A stretch of 64,000 bases of DNA from Burkholderiales bacterium (GCA_024235755.1 JACKLV010000008.1:75119-139118), one strand, 5' to 3'; numbered from the stretch's first letter, positions 34,725-44,267 are shown. Program-made: numbers and translations. Notes: generated by a model from the sequence alone, not told the origin.

Positions 34725-35459
34725 TTAGCCGGGTTGCCGCGGACTTTCGGTTGCTGCATTTTTCATGGGTGATTCGGATGCGGTGCGGACGGTGTGCAAA
34801 CCGCCGGTCGTTTCCGCAAGCAGTTCGGGTTTTCTGGGCGCTGTGGGTTGGGGTGAAGATTGATTTTTTTTCTGCCAGAAACCGTATACCGCTTGATCGA
34901 GTATTTCCGCCATTTGCAATTGCTGCGCCAGAAACATGCGCGTACGCTGCGCGTTGGTCGATTCGTCGAACATCCAATGAGTAAAGGTCGCAAGATACAG
35001 CGTGGTCAGGGCGGTTTCCTCGAGTGCGCGGCGCAGAAACGTCGCGTCGCGTTGCGCTGCTTCGCGCATCCACTGCACGGTGCGGCTGATGCGCATAATC
35101 GCCGGAATCTGGATATGAATATGTCCCGGTTCGAGCTTGGAGCCGATCATCTGGCGCGTCACCATACGGTGAGCGGCCAGCGCATCAAGCCAGGCCATGA
35201 TCAGGCGATGCAGGCGATCGCGCGGCGGCAGCATTAGAAAATCGTCCTGTTCGGCAACTTTGAGCATGACGCCGTCGGCGCGGTCGAACCAGGCGTCGAT
35301 GATATCTTCCTTTTCACGAAAATAGGGACGGATATCGTCGAGCGTAATGTCCAGTTCAGCCGCTACGTCAAATAATCGTACAGCTTCCCAGCATGAACGC
35401 TCCGCGATAGCGACGGCCTGATCGACGATCGCCTCGCGCATGTCCCGATATTCAGTCAT
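34725..35459 (-). CDS. TetR/COQ9-like helix-turn-helix protein
   Basis: The 244-residue product starts MTEYRDMREAIV with an ideal AGGAGG (complement of 35468-35473) eight bases upstream. Residues 5-60 read as a TetR-type helix-turn-helix (IVDQAVAIAERSCWEAVRL, then ITLDDIRPYFREKEDIIDAW). The C-terminal part is all-helical (FLMLPPRDRLHRLIMAWLD; TTLYLATFTHWMFDES), as in TetR ligand-binding and COQ9-like domains, so DNA-binding regulator or lipid-binding COQ9-like protein are both possible. The last 50 residues are Pro/Ser/Thr-rich. It lies 19 bases upstream of the DUF457 gene. The open frame extends to 35681, but that part is not supported. Confidence 0.75.
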   Translation of the reverse strand: MTEYRDMREAIVDQAVAIAERSCWEAVRLFDVAAELDITLDDIRPYFREKEDIIDAWFDRADGVMLKVAEQDDFLMLPPRDRLHRLIMAWLDALAAHRMVTRQMIGSKLEPGHIHIQIPAIMRISRTVQWMREAAQRDATFLRRALEETALTTLYLATFTHWMFDESTNAQRTRMFLAQQLQMAEILDQAVYGFWQKKNQSSPQPTAPRKPELLAETTGGLHTVRTASESPMKNAATESPRQPG

Positions 35460-36096
35460 CGCCTGATCCTCCTGAAAAATGATGGTATTAACCTGCTTGT
35501 AAGAAACTATAGCATAAACCCAGATATCATGATTCCGACCTCGATACGATGCGCGGTCATCCGGATTTTCAGGCGTGGTTAAAGTCGATTTGCTCATAAA
35601 TAAACCGAAAATCCAGTTATGAATTTTATTGAATAGTTTGTCCACAAAACCTGTGGATAACTCTGTGGACAGGATGTACATTTTGCATTTAACATCCCTT
35701 TACATAACGTTTTTTTTTAATTCGATTAATTTTTATACGATTTTTATTGATTTAAAATCAATTAGTTATTTTAAATCCTACTGTTTATGCGGGTTTGCGT
35801 TAAAGATAAAAACCTTGATTAAAAAATGTGGATGATTTTTAAATGTCAAGCATTTTTTGTATAAAAATTTTTCCGTTTCGCTGTCTGCAGGCGCGGAAAT
35901 TTTCAACCGATAAATGAAGTAAACGGGTTAAATGGCTGTTGTTTATCATTTTATAGTTTGCATTTATGTGACGGCTGTATGACAGAACGGACAGGATTTT
36001 TTTTATCTGTGTTGTCTTGACTGAAAATTGCCGGCATTCGATTTTTACTCGCTAGCGCGAACGGTTAAACTATGCAATTTTTGATAGTTTGATTTC
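35460..36096. other. AT-rich intergenic region, 637 bases
   Basis: No gene is supported; the two short ORFs here are composition artefacts. It contains several DnaA-box-like 9-mers followed by about 150 bases that are very AT-rich (35700-35870), and must carry the promoters of the TetR-like gene and the ABC-F gene. A copy of CGCTAGCG lies at 36049-36058. Confidence 0.5.
35638..35835. promoter_or_regulatory. Cluster of DnaA-box-like sites next to an AT-rich tract
   Basis: Within 35 bases lie TTGTCCACA (35638-35646, one mismatch to TTATCCACA), TGTGGATAA (35652-35660, a perfect box on the minus strand) and TGTGGACAG (35664-35672, two mismatches). TGTGGATGA (35827-35835, one mismatch) follows after an AT-rich stretch. 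This resembles a replication origin or a DnaA-regulated site, but dnaA, dnaN or gyrB are not in the window, so it may be a DnaA-titration or regulatory site instead. Confidence 0.45.
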
Positions 36097-37950
36097 ATGC
36101 TGACAATACAATCGCTGACATATCTTCAAGGCGGCTCGCCTTTGCTGCAGGATTGCGACCTGCAGGTTTTTGCGGGACAGCGTGTCGGGCTGGTGGGCAG
36201 CAACGGCAGCGGCAAATCGACGCTGTTCCGCCTGATCCGCAACGTAATCAAACCGGATACCGGAGAAATCGTTCTGCAGGCAGGCAAGACTATTGCGTTT
36301 GTCGAGCAGGAAATTGTCGATTCAGAGCAATCCGCCCTGGATTTTGTGCTTGATGGCGACGCCGAGCTGCGACGACTTGAACGGATTCTGGCGCAGGCGC
36401 AACACGATGCGGCCTGGTTCGAGGCGCAACACCGGTTTGAGGAAATTGACGGTTACGGTGCTCAGGCGCGTGCGGCGCAATTGCTCAACGGTCTCGGTTT
36501 TACCAACGACGCATTACAATATTCTGTAAACCGGTTTTCCGGCGGTTGGCGCATGCGCTTGAATCTGGCGCGTGCGTTGATGCATCGTGCCGACTTGCTG
36601 TTGCTTGACGAACCGACCAACCATTTGGACCTGGAAGCTATACTCTGGCTGGAACAGTATTTGGCACGTTATCCGGGCAGTATCATTGTGGTGTCGCACG
36701 ACCGTGAGTTTCTCAACGCCTGTGTCAACCGTATCGCGCATATCCATCAACGGCGCATCGAGAGTTATACCGGTAATTTCGATGATTTCGAGCGCGCACG
36801 CACGGAGCGCTTGCAGCAGCAGGCGCAGGCGTATCAACAACAGCAAAAACAGATTGCGCATATGGAGGACTTCGTGCGCCGTTTTCGTGCCAAGGCAACC
36901 AAGGCAAAGCAGGCGCAAAGCCGCATCAAAGCGCTGGAGCGACTGACCCGCATTGCGCCCGTGCATATGGAGAACGGCCGTTTTGAACTGCAGATCGACG
37001 CGCCCGAACGCAGTCCCGATGTACTGATGCGAGTCAATCAAATGAGCTTCGGCTATGCGGACGGTCCGCTATTTGAAAAAGTACAACTGGTGCTGCAGGC
37101 GGGGGCACGCATCGCGTTGCTGGGGCCGAATGGCGCCGGAAAATCTACACTGATCAAGTTGTTGACCGGCGATATTACGCCTACCGCCGGTTTAGTGGAA
37201 TGGGCACCGAACCTGCGCATCGGTTATTTCGCGCAGCATCAACTCGACCTGCTGGATGCCGGTGCCACGCCACTGGAGCATCTTATGCGGCTTGCACCCG
37301 AACATACTGAATTGACCTTACGCAGTTTTTTGGGGCGCTTCGGCATGGGCGGAGACGCTGAAGACCGACCGGTAGGTACATTTTCAGGAGGCGAAAAAAG
37401 CCGCTTGGCGCTTGCGTTGCTGGCCTGGAAGAAGCCGCATCTGTTGCTGCTGGACGAACCGACCAATCATCTGGATCTGGATATGCGCGATGCGTTGACA
37501 CTGGCTTTGGAGGCATATACCGGTGCTGTGGTATTGGTTTCGCATGATCGCAGTCTGGTACGAGCGATTGCGGATGAATTATGGTTGGTTGCGGATGGCC
37601 GGGTGCAGTTGTTTGACGGCGACCTGGATGACTACAAGCAATGGATCGATGCTAGACGCGCTGAAGCGGCGGTGCAGGCGCGCCCAACTCTCGAAAAGGT
37701 AAAACAGAAGCCACCTGCGAAGCTCAATAAAAAAGCACTGCTTGCCAAACAATCGAAGCTGGAAGCGGCCATCGATGCCGCCCAGAAAGAACTCGCCGAA
37801 GCGCGCCGGCAACTGGCCGATCCTGCAATTTATGCGCAGCGCTCGCGCACGGAAATCGATCAGCTCAGTGTCGTGCACGATACGCTCGAGCAGAAAATCG
37901 CCGACTTGGAAGAAAGTTGGCTGGAATTGGAAATGACGCTGGGAGAATAA
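36097..37950 (+). CDS. ABC-F family ATPase (YheS-like)
   Basis: The 617-residue product is a soluble protein with two tandem ABC ATPase domains and no membrane segments, the ABC-F design. Domain 1 has VGSNGSGKSTL, FSGGWRMRLNLARAL and LLLDEPTNHLD; domain 2 has LGPNGAGKSTL, FSGGEKSRLALALL and LLLDEPTNHLD. A charged linker (EDFVRRFRAKATKAKQAQSR) joins them, and a C-terminal coiled coil (LEAAIDAAQKELAEARRQL) follows. ABC-F proteins act on the ribosome; YheS-like members are housekeeping. It lies alone after the AT-rich gap. Confidence 0.93.
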   Translation: MLTIQSLTYLQGGSPLLQDCDLQVFAGQRVGLVGSNGSGKSTLFRLIRNVIKPDTGEIVLQAGKTIAFVEQEIVDSEQSALDFVLDGDAELRRLERILAQAQHDAAWFEAQHRFEEIDGYGAQARAAQLLNGLGFTNDALQYSVNRFSGGWRMRLNLARALMHRADLLLLDEPTNHLDLEAILWLEQYLARYPGSIIVVSHDREFLNACVNRIAHIHQRRIESYTGNFDDFERARTERLQQQAQAYQQQQKQIAHMEDFVRRFRAKATKAKQAQSRIKALERLTRIAPVHMENGRFELQIDAPERSPDVLMRVNQMSFGYADGPLFEKVQLVLQAGARIALLGPNGAGKSTLIKLLTGDITPTAGLVEWAPNLRIGYFAQHQLDLLDAGATPLEHLMRLAPEHTELTLRSFLGRFGMGGDAEDRPVGTFSGGEKSRLALALLAWKKPHLLLLDEPTNHLDLDMRDALTLALEAYTGAVVLVSHDRSLVRAIADELWLVADGRVQLFDGDLDDYKQWIDARRAEAAVQARPTLEKVKQKPPAKLNKKALLAKQSKLEAAIDAAQKELAEARRQLADPAIYAQRSRTEIDQLSVVHDTLEQKIADLEESWLELEMTLGE

Positions 37951-37998
37951 AATAGAGTAGCGTCGACCTGGTTGTACTCTTTGAAACTGAGTCGCTAT

Positions 37999-38012
37999 GA
38001 CACTATAGTGTC
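37999..38012. repeat. 14-base perfect palindrome at the end of the DUF4139 gene
   Basis: GACACTATAGTGTC is self-complementary and overlaps the stop codon of the minus-strand gene, between two convergent genes. It may serve as a weak terminator stem for both, or be a protein-binding site. A second short pair, AGAGTA (37954-37959) and TACTCT (37975-37980), lies upstream. Confidence 0.35.
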
Positions 38013-39481
38013 GTCTGAATACGGAATGTTAATACGGCATCACCCTTGGCGGGTAATTCAATGCGCCATTCAACCGTGTTAGCGGTTGTCTTCAGGTGCG
38101 GATGCGATTCGGACAGCATACGCCAGTCGCCGGGTACGGGCTCGCGGACGATTACCGTGACGGTTTCCTTTTTTGCGTTACTGAACGTGATCTGATGTGC
38201 CGTTTCGAATTGCCGGGTATCCGGGTCAGGCGACGGAAGCTTTTTAAAGTCGACCTGCTTCTTCTCTGCTGTAATATCGAACGCCTGTCCCAACTTTAGC
38301 CGTACCACCGCATTCCCGGGTGTGTGGTTGAATGTGTCTTCGCCGATAAAATGCAAATCGCTATGTTGATCTTGCTTGTAGGCGCGTAGGATGCCGGCCG
38401 GTAACGGTACGCCGAGTTCGCCGCCGCTGTTGCGGAAATTAATAAAAACGTCCACTGACTGCTTTTGTTCGGCATAGCGATAATGGCCTGCGTAATAATG
38501 GCTTTGTCCTGTCAAAATAAACTGTTTTTCGACTGGGATTGCGTGCGCGGACATAAAGGCGATTTGCTGGCTTTGATTGTCGCGTAACGTGGTTTTAACC
38601 GGAAGCGGGTAGCGGTGCAGTTCAAAATGTGGTGTGCTGTCGATATTGACAGCCGCCGCGCTCATGACTTCAAGTTCCCGGTTAAACTGTTTCGCTGCGG
38701 GGCGGCTGGCGGGTCGTACCTGATTGATTTCGCCGGCAATCAATTGAACTTTGGCCTGGTGATAATCGATGCCGCTCAGATTGGTGAGCGTGGCCATACC
38801 TGTCAGACTGGCCAGTTGTTCCTGTTGATCGAGTTCTAATATATAATCAGCCTGCCACGAAAGCCCATGGCTTAAGTAAGTTAGCTGCAATGGCTGTGGT
38901 TTATCTTGCTGTGTTATGCGATTATCCAAGACGGCTGTCATTGCCGGTTTGGTGCGCAAGTCATCGGGAATTTCAGAAAATGCCAGACGCCCGGGCATAC
39001 CGGTCTCAATACGGTCAGAAAATTTAAGGATGATGCCGCCGTTGGTTGTCAGCACTGTAGCCGTTTCTCGGTGTTCCTCACCGGTAGTCGGATTTGAACG
39101 AATGACAGTGACCGGCTTGCCAGTATGGCTTTCCAGTAATTGCTGGGGTGTCAGCAAGTTTAGGTTAAAGTACTGCGCGACAGTCTGTAGTTGTCCTGGT
39201 TGTATTAAATGACTTATCCAGGCGGTCTGTGGTTTGATTTTGGCAGCAATTTCCTGCCACACCAGATGATTGACTCCATGTCGCAGCATGATCTGGCGGG
39301 TATCCTTAATCAGCGCGAGGTCATGCTGATAGAGTGAAAGCGTTATTTCCGTCTGGTCGTCACGGGTTGTAGTTGTCTCAGCAGCGGCAAATGCGGGTTG
39401 CAAACCGACGGCGTTTGCCGTGATCAGACTGGATAATGTAATGACGTAAATGACTATACGGCAGGCGAGGGTTTTTGCCAT
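38003..39481 (-). CDS. DUF4139 domain-containing secreted protein
   Basis: The 492-residue product has a signal peptide (MAKTLACRIVIYVITLSSLI, cleaved near AFAAAE) followed by beta-rich sequence with the DUF4139-like features: ITLSLYQHDLALIKDTRQI, LTYLSHGLSWQADYILELD, DVFINFRNSGGELGVPLP and VTVIVREPVPGDW. The family is found in secreted or envelope proteins of many bacteria, including mucoidy-inhibitor-like proteins; function is not established. It is expressed alone, upstream of the ABC-F gene end (convergent). Confidence 0.85.
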   Translation of the reverse strand: MAKTLACRIVIYVITLSSLITANAVGLQPAFAAAETTTTRDDQTEITLSLYQHDLALIKDTRQIMLRHGVNHLVWQEIAAKIKPQTAWISHLIQPGQLQTVAQYFNLNLLTPQQLLESHTGKPVTVIRSNPTTGEEHRETATVLTTNGGIILKFSDRIETGMPGRLAFSEIPDDLRTKPAMTAVLDNRITQQDKPQPLQLTYLSHGLSWQADYILELDQQEQLASLTGMATLTNLSGIDYHQAKVQLIAGEINQVRPASRPAAKQFNRELEVMSAAAVNIDSTPHFELHRYPLPVKTTLRDNQSQQIAFMSAHAIPVEKQFILTGQSHYYAGHYRYAEQKQSVDVFINFRNSGGELGVPLPAGILRAYKQDQHSDLHFIGEDTFNHTPGNAVVRLKLGQAFDITAEKKQVDFKKLPSPDPDTRQFETAHQITFSNAKKETVTVIVREPVPGDWRMLSESHPHLKTTANTVEWRIELPAKGDAVLTFRIQTTL

Positions 39482-39594
39482 AACAGACCTCCTGTTTCAG
39501 GTAATTATTGATAGCGGAGGGTGAATGGCTGTGTTGTTATGTGTTGAATATAGCTGGCCCAACCCGCTTAAGACATTGTCATTGTAGCAGTGTG

Positions 39595-41613
39595 TCAGGG
39601 GTTTCGGGGAGAACGGGTTGTTGCAAGTATGGCGGACGATATCGAATCTTTTTCAGTCGACACAGATACAACGCCTGGTTTTCCTTGATCAGGTGTTGCG
39701 CGGATTGATTGAATGGCGGCATCCGGTGACAGCAGTGGAATTGACGATTGATCTTTGGGGTGCGTGGTTGTAGCCAGTGCGGCGCGAATTCTTGCTGTGG
39801 CCGCTACTGTCGCCTTTTTGTTTTCTTCTGTCCGCGCGATTATCGCTTCGTTAGCCATGCGCTCGACAATTTCGCGTTGTGTGGCTTCGTCGCGCGCTTT
39901 CTCTTCCAGTTCAACTCTTTTGCTGATAATGGCCAGCGTAGCGGATTCGGCTCTGGCCTTGGCTACGGCTGCTTCCGTTGCTTTGGTTTCCGCTTCCAGC
40001 CGGGCGTTGGCTTTGTTGGTAGCGTCAATTTTTGCTTGCGCCCGGGTAACGGCGAGACTGGTGATTTTCTGTTCGGTTTCCAAACGTTCTGCCGCCGCGC
40101 GTTTTGCTTCCGCCATAGCCTGAATGCGCAGTTCGGCATCCGCAAGCAGGCGTTGCTCGGCCTCAGTTCTGGCGTTGGCTTCTTCGGCAGCTCTAAGGTC
40201 TGCGCTGGCTCTGGCTTGCGCAATTTCCCGGGCATGTTTTTCAGCTGCTGCTTTTTTTTCGGCCGCCTCTTTGGCGGCGATGTCAGCTTGTATACGGGCC
40301 TGTGCTTCAGCGGTAGCCTGCTTGCAAGCTTCAAGGCGTGCCTGAGCGATTAGCGCTGCTTCAGTTTCTGCTGCCTTGTTCTGTTCTGCGGCTGCGCGCG
40401 CTTCGCGTTCGAGGTTCAGTTTGGCTTCGGCTGCGGCCTTTGCTTCCAGTTCGAACCGTAAGCGCTGATTTTGTTCTTCCAGCGCCTGGGATTCGAATTG
40501 GGTTCGTGCTTGAATGGCTTCAGCAGTTTCCGATTCTTTCTGCACTATTGACTCAGAAATTATCGCTGCGGCTGCCTCGGTTTCTTTTTTCTTTCGTGCA
40601 GCCTGCGCCGCTTCCTTATCTTTTAGCGCGCGTTGTTGCGCGGCTTCGGCCGCTTGAGATTCTTCCCGTTCTTTTTCCTGCGCAACGCGTGTAGCATCGG
40701 ATTCTATCCGTAATCGGGCTTCAGCTGCTTGCTTGGCATTGGTTTCCGTTTCTAGACGTTTGGCAATCTGTTGCTGAATTTCGGCTTCCATGCGTACACG
40801 CTGTTGTATCTCCGCCAGCTCTTTTTGTTCGGCATCGGCATTTGCTCTGGCCAATGCAAGCCGCTTTTCGCTTTCGCGGATTTTTGCTTCCGCAATTTCC
40901 TTGGCCCGGTTCTCGGCTTCGATTACGGCCAGTGCGGTTTGACGTGCTTCTTCTGCTTTTTCTGAGCTGTTCCTAGCGGTTTCTGCTGCTTTTTTTTCAG
41001 CGCGTAATTGCGCGTCCGTTTTGTCGAGTGCGGCTGCCGCCTGGCGGACCCGTTCACGGGCTTCTTCGACGATTGCAGATTCTGACCTAAGCCGGGTATG
41101 CAAAATCACAGCCAATTCTTTTTCGGCTTTAGTTTTTTCTTCGGCGAGTTGCCGTGCCTGGATTTCCTTTTGTCTGTTTGCTCTGGCTTCATTCAAAGCT
41201 AACATTTCAGCCTGTGCGCATGCCCGGGCTTCTTCGGTTGCCTCTGTTTCGGCTTTTAGCCGTTCTTCCGCGGCAGCGCGTGCTTTCGCTTCAGCTCTAG
41301 CCCTTGCCTCAGCGGCCACTCTGGCTTTTGTTTCAATTTCCAGTCTTTTTTGCGCAGCTTTGATGGCGTGGTCTTCCGCGTTTAGGCGCCCATGATGCTC
41401 ATGTCTGAGTCGGTGTTCGATATCGGCCAGCGTCATATCATCGTTTGTCGCCGATTGATATGAGTGCAACGTGTCGGATTGTTGGGGCGAGTGTTCTGGT
41501 AAATCCAGAAAATACAGATCACTATCGGCTGCATCAGCAATGGTTGCGCCGGAAGTTTCGTCCGCCGATGATTTTTTTCGCAATGATTGAATTAACCGGG
41601 ATTTGAATGTCAT
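39595..41613 (-). CDS. Giant Ala/Glu/Arg-rich coiled-coil protein
   Basis: The 672-residue product starts MTFKSRLIQSLRKK (AGGTG about ten bases upstream of ATG 41613; the longer frame would start at GTG 41625). After a polar head of about 80 residues with FLDLPEHSPQQSD, roughly 500 residues are an unbroken run of short Ala/Glu/Lys/Arg repeats such as ARARAEAKARAAAEERLKAE, predicting one very long alpha-helical coiled coil. The tail of about 70 residues is Ser/Thr/Pro-rich. No signal peptide or membrane segment is seen. Such helices act as rulers or scaffolds (TolA, polar or filament proteins), but no specific function can be given. Confidence 0.75.
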   Translation of the reverse strand: MTFKSRLIQSLRKKSSADETSGATIADAADSDLYFLDLPEHSPQQSDTLHSYQSATNDDMTLADIEHRLRHEHHGRLNAEDHAIKAAQKRLEIETKARVAAEARARAEAKARAAAEERLKAETEATEEARACAQAEMLALNEARANRQKEIQARQLAEEKTKAEKELAVILHTRLRSESAIVEEARERVRQAAAALDKTDAQLRAEKKAAETARNSSEKAEEARQTALAVIEAENRAKEIAEAKIRESEKRLALARANADAEQKELAEIQQRVRMEAEIQQQIAKRLETETNAKQAAEARLRIESDATRVAQEKEREESQAAEAAQQRALKDKEAAQAARKKKETEAAAAIISESIVQKESETAEAIQARTQFESQALEEQNQRLRFELEAKAAAEAKLNLEREARAAAEQNKAAETEAALIAQARLEACKQATAEAQARIQADIAAKEAAEKKAAAEKHAREIAQARASADLRAAEEANARTEAEQRLLADAELRIQAMAEAKRAAAERLETEQKITSLAVTRAQAKIDATNKANARLEAETKATEAAVAKARAESATLAIISKRVELEEKARDEATQREIVERMANEAIIARTEENKKATVAATARIRAALATTTHPKDQSSIPLLSPDAAIQSIRATPDQGKPGVVSVSTEKDSISSAILATTRSPRNP

Positions 41614-41876
41614 GTTTTGCTGCACCTGATAAATACCGCATAACCCTTGTTTAGCTGTCGATAAACATTTTGGGTTAGAGACCGATCTTAAACAGCCTTG
41701 TCTTTTTCTGGTTTTTTATAACCCGCTCATTTGGTATGCTATTAAATAACAGCATTTTATCATTTTTTAGAAAAATGACTTTTTGGATAAGCGACGAATT
41801 AAAGCCTATTTCTAGTTTGGTGAATAATCAATGAAGTCCGTCGAATTCTATGGATTGGCTGTATTTTGCGTAAAAG

Positions 41877-42674
41877 TCAGGGTAGAGCGATGCCAGGCAG
41901 GTTGACCAGGCTTGACATGAATTCGAATCCGCTGTGAATTAGCGATTCAAGTACTGGCGTATAAAAAATGATGCTCAGCGCGAGCATCAGAAAGCCGATC
42001 GATAGTGTAATCGGGAAGCCCACTGCAAAAATGTTCAGCTGTGGTGCCGCGCGGGTCAGAATGCCTAGTGCCAGGTTGGTAATCAGTAACGCAGTCAGTA
42101 CCGGTAGGGCAAGTTGAAGACCTGATTTGAAAATTTCTCCGCCCCATTCAGCCAGCAGGTTGAACGAGAGTGTAGAAATACCATCAGTACCGATCGGTAG
42201 CGCATTAAAGCTTTGCGCGATCAGGGCAATCATGAGTAAGTGGCCGTCAATGGCCAGAAACGCCAGACTTGCAATAATACCTAAGAATCGCCCTATCAAG
42301 GCCACCTGTCCTGAACTTTGAGGGTCAAAAAAAATGGCAAAAGCGAGCCCCATTTGCAGTCCTATGAGTTCACCCGCCATTTCGACGGCGACAAAGACGA
42401 TACGCATGACAAGCCCGATTGCAGCGCCAATAATCATTTGCTGAATCAAAATCAATAATCCGGTGCCTGAAAAGGGATCCACTGACGGGAAGGATTGCTC
42501 GATAGTCGGTGCAACCAATATCGTAATCAGTACGGCGAGTCCTATTTTGACTCTGACTGGCACACTGGGATTGCCAAGTATGGGCGCACTGGCGATTAAG
42601 GCAAGAATCCGGAACAGCGGCCATATGAATGCCGCCATGACGGCATTCAGTTCAGCGCTGGTGATGCTGATCAT
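41877..42674 (-). CDS. fliR: Flagellar export apparatus protein FliR
   Basis: FliR is a polytopic component of the flagellar type III export gate. The 265-residue product has about six hydrophobic segments and family features: the N-terminal ITSAELNAVMAAFIWPLFRI, FRILALIASAPILG with the conserved PILG, MGLAFAIFFDPQSSGQ, and a hydrophobic C-terminus. It is the last gene of the fliLMNOPQR block and starts 52 bases after fliQ. The flhB gene, normally needed with it, is not in the window. Confidence 0.95.
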   Translation of the reverse strand: MISITSAELNAVMAAFIWPLFRILALIASAPILGNPSVPVRVKIGLAVLITILVAPTIEQSFPSVDPFSGTGLLILIQQMIIGAAIGLVMRIVFVAVEMAGELIGLQMGLAFAIFFDPQSSGQVALIGRFLGIIASLAFLAIDGHLLMIALIAQSFNALPIGTDGISTLSFNLLAEWGGEIFKSGLQLALPVLTALLITNLALGILTRAAPQLNIFAVGFPITLSIGFLMLALSIIFYTPVLESLIHSGFEFMSSLVNLPGIALP

Positions 42675-42726
42675 GTGTCAGCTTTTGTGTGTTTTGCATT
42701 TAATGGGCGGACGTCGTTGCAATCGA

Positions 42727-42999
42727 TTAACTGACGGCTAGCCAGGGGATGCTGGTGAATAAGCGATGCATGTAATCGGTCATGACGCTGAGCATCCAGG
42801 GCCCAGCAATAGCCATCACTAGAAACATGACCAGCAGTTTTGGTATGAAAGACAATGTCATTTCATTGATTTGCGTTGCAGCCTGAAAGATACTGACAAT
42901 CAAACCCGTAATCAGCGCGGTCAATAACAACGGGGCGGAGATCATGAAAGTGATTTCAAGTGCTTGCCGGCCAATGGTCATCGCATTTTCTGGCGTCAT
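42727..42999 (-). CDS. fliQ: Flagellar export apparatus protein FliQ
   Basis: The 90-residue product has the typical two membrane helices (ITFMISAPLLLTALITGLIV; SFIPKLLVMFLVMAIAGPWML) linked by the conserved FQAATQINEMTLSFIPK. Length and order between fliP and fliR are as in other bacteria. FliQ forms part of the FliPQR export core. Starts MTPENAMTIGRQALE, 18 bases after fliP. Confidence 0.95.
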   Translation of the reverse strand: MTPENAMTIGRQALEITFMISAPLLLTALITGLIVSIFQAATQINEMTLSFIPKLLVMFLVMAIAGPWMLSVMTDYMHRLFTSIPWLAVS

Positions 43000-43017
43000 G
43001 ATTTTTCCTTTTATCGG

Positions 43018-43776
43018 TCAGGTGAAAAAACTTTGTGTCAGCGATCCAATCAATAGATGCCAGCCGTCCACCAGAACAAATAGCATAAGCTTGAACGGCA
43101 GAGAGATAATCATCGGCGATAGCATCATCATACCCATGGACATCAGTACGCTGGCAACGACCATGTCTATGATGAGAAACGGAATAAAGATAATAAAGCC
43201 GATCTGAAACGCTGTTTTTAGTTCGCTGGTGATATAAGCCGGCACCAGTATCTTGAGCGGTACTTGGTCCGGGGATTCAAGATCGTCATGATCGGTAATT
43301 TGTACGAACAGCGCCAGATCGCTTTCCCGGGTCTGATGCAGCATAAAAGTGCGCAGTGGACCGCTGGCTATATCGGCTGCTTCCATGATATCGATTTTGT
43401 CTTCCGAAAATGGCAAATACGCTTCGTTATACACACGATCGATCACGGGAGACATAATGAAAAATGACAGGAACAGAGCGATTCCGATCAATACCTGATT
43501 GGGTGGGGAAGATTGCGTACCCAGTGCCATCCGTAGCAATGAAAGGACGATAATAATGCGTGTAAAACTTGACATCATGAGCACAACTGCCGGAATAAAC
43601 GTCAGCGATGTGAGCAGTATCAATGCCTGCAGGCTGAGCGTGTAAGTCGAACCGCCATCGGGTGCAGGTGTGCTGGTAAATGCCGGGAAGCCGGATTGCT
43701 GTGCCAAAGCCGGCGCGGCAAAACAGCCTGAGAAAAGGATGACCAGTTTTAGAAGTGTTTGCAGATAATGTCGCAT
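43018..43776 (-). CDS. fliP: Flagellar export apparatus protein FliP
   Basis: The 252-residue product begins with a signal sequence (MRHYLQTLLKLVILFSGCFA) as is usual for FliP, then four membrane helices. Family motifs visible are TSFTRIIIVLSLLRMALGTQ, PPNQVLIGIALFLSFFIM, LVPAYITSELKTAFQIGF and MSMGMMMLSPMIISLPFKLM. FliP forms the core of the FliPQR export gate. It follows fliO by about 56 bases. Confidence 0.96.
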   Translation of the reverse strand: MRHYLQTLLKLVILFSGCFAAPALAQQSGFPAFTSTPAPDGGSTYTLSLQALILLTSLTFIPAVVLMMSSFTRIIIVLSLLRMALGTQSSPPNQVLIGIALFLSFFIMSPVIDRVYNEAYLPFSEDKIDIMEAADIASGPLRTFMLHQTRESDLALFVQITDHDDLESPDQVPLKILVPAYITSELKTAFQIGFIIFIPFLIIDMVVASVLMSMGMMMLSPMIISLPFKLMLFVLVDGWHLLIGSLTQSFFT

Positions 43777-43832
43777 TCTGGTTCAATAATTTAAGTGATT
43801 AAACTGAAAATCAGTAGCAAAAATCTTTTAAG

Positions 43833-44267
43833 TTAAGGTTTGTTGTCACTGATACTGTTTTTTAATACTTCTGAGAACTGTTCGCCTGATTTCTCCGTTA
43901 CCTGGCCGGTTGCATGCAATGACGTTTTTTCCATGCTGTGAAGTGTGTTGATTTGGCCGGGTGTAACACCGAGTACCAGATGTGTTTCTCCGATTTCGAC
44001 TATCACCACGCGTTCCCGCTGACCGATGCTGGCTGCGGCGACGATTTTTATGTGACCTGTGGCGGTTGCCGGAATATTGGCAAAACGCTTAAGCAACCAT
44101 GCCACAATCAAAATAATCGCCAGTACCAGCAGCAAGCCAGTAATCATCTTCGTAATGCTTTCGGCTGCGATAACAGATTCCGGTTGAATCGGGTTTCTTG
44201 GTTCCGCTTCAGCGAAAACCGCTAGTGGACAGGTGAGTAGCAGAAATAGGCAGAAATGTTTCAACAT
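43833..44267 (-). CDS. fliO: Flagellar biosynthesis protein FliO
   Basis: A 144-residue protein with a signal-like N-terminus (MLKHFCLFLLLTCPLAVFA), a single membrane helix (TKMITGLLLVLAIILIVAWLL) and a cytoplasmic domain with VAAASIGQRERVVIVEIGET and LVLGVTPGQI, the FliO pattern. FliO helps assemble the FliP ring. Sequence is poorly conserved across species, so the position between fliN and fliP supports the call. Confidence 0.9.
   Translation of the reverse strand: MLKHFCLFLLLTCPLAVFAEAEPRNPIQPESVIAAESITKMITGLLLVLAIILIVAWLLKRFANIPATATGHIKIVAAASIGQRERVVIVEIGETHLVLGVTPGQINTLHSMEKTSLHATGQVTEKSGEQFSEVLKNSISDNKP

Noticed and set aside
35460..35681. N-terminal extension of the TetR-like protein (74 codons)
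   Set aside because: An ideal AGGAGG sits before Met at 35459, and the upstream part overlaps the DnaA-box region and reads as non-coding.
39748..41395. Several long plus-strand ORFs rich in Ala, Ser and Arg or Phe and Gly, opposite the coiled-coil gene
   Set aside because: They are antisense frames created by the low-complexity repeats of the real minus-strand gene; no RBS and no domain.
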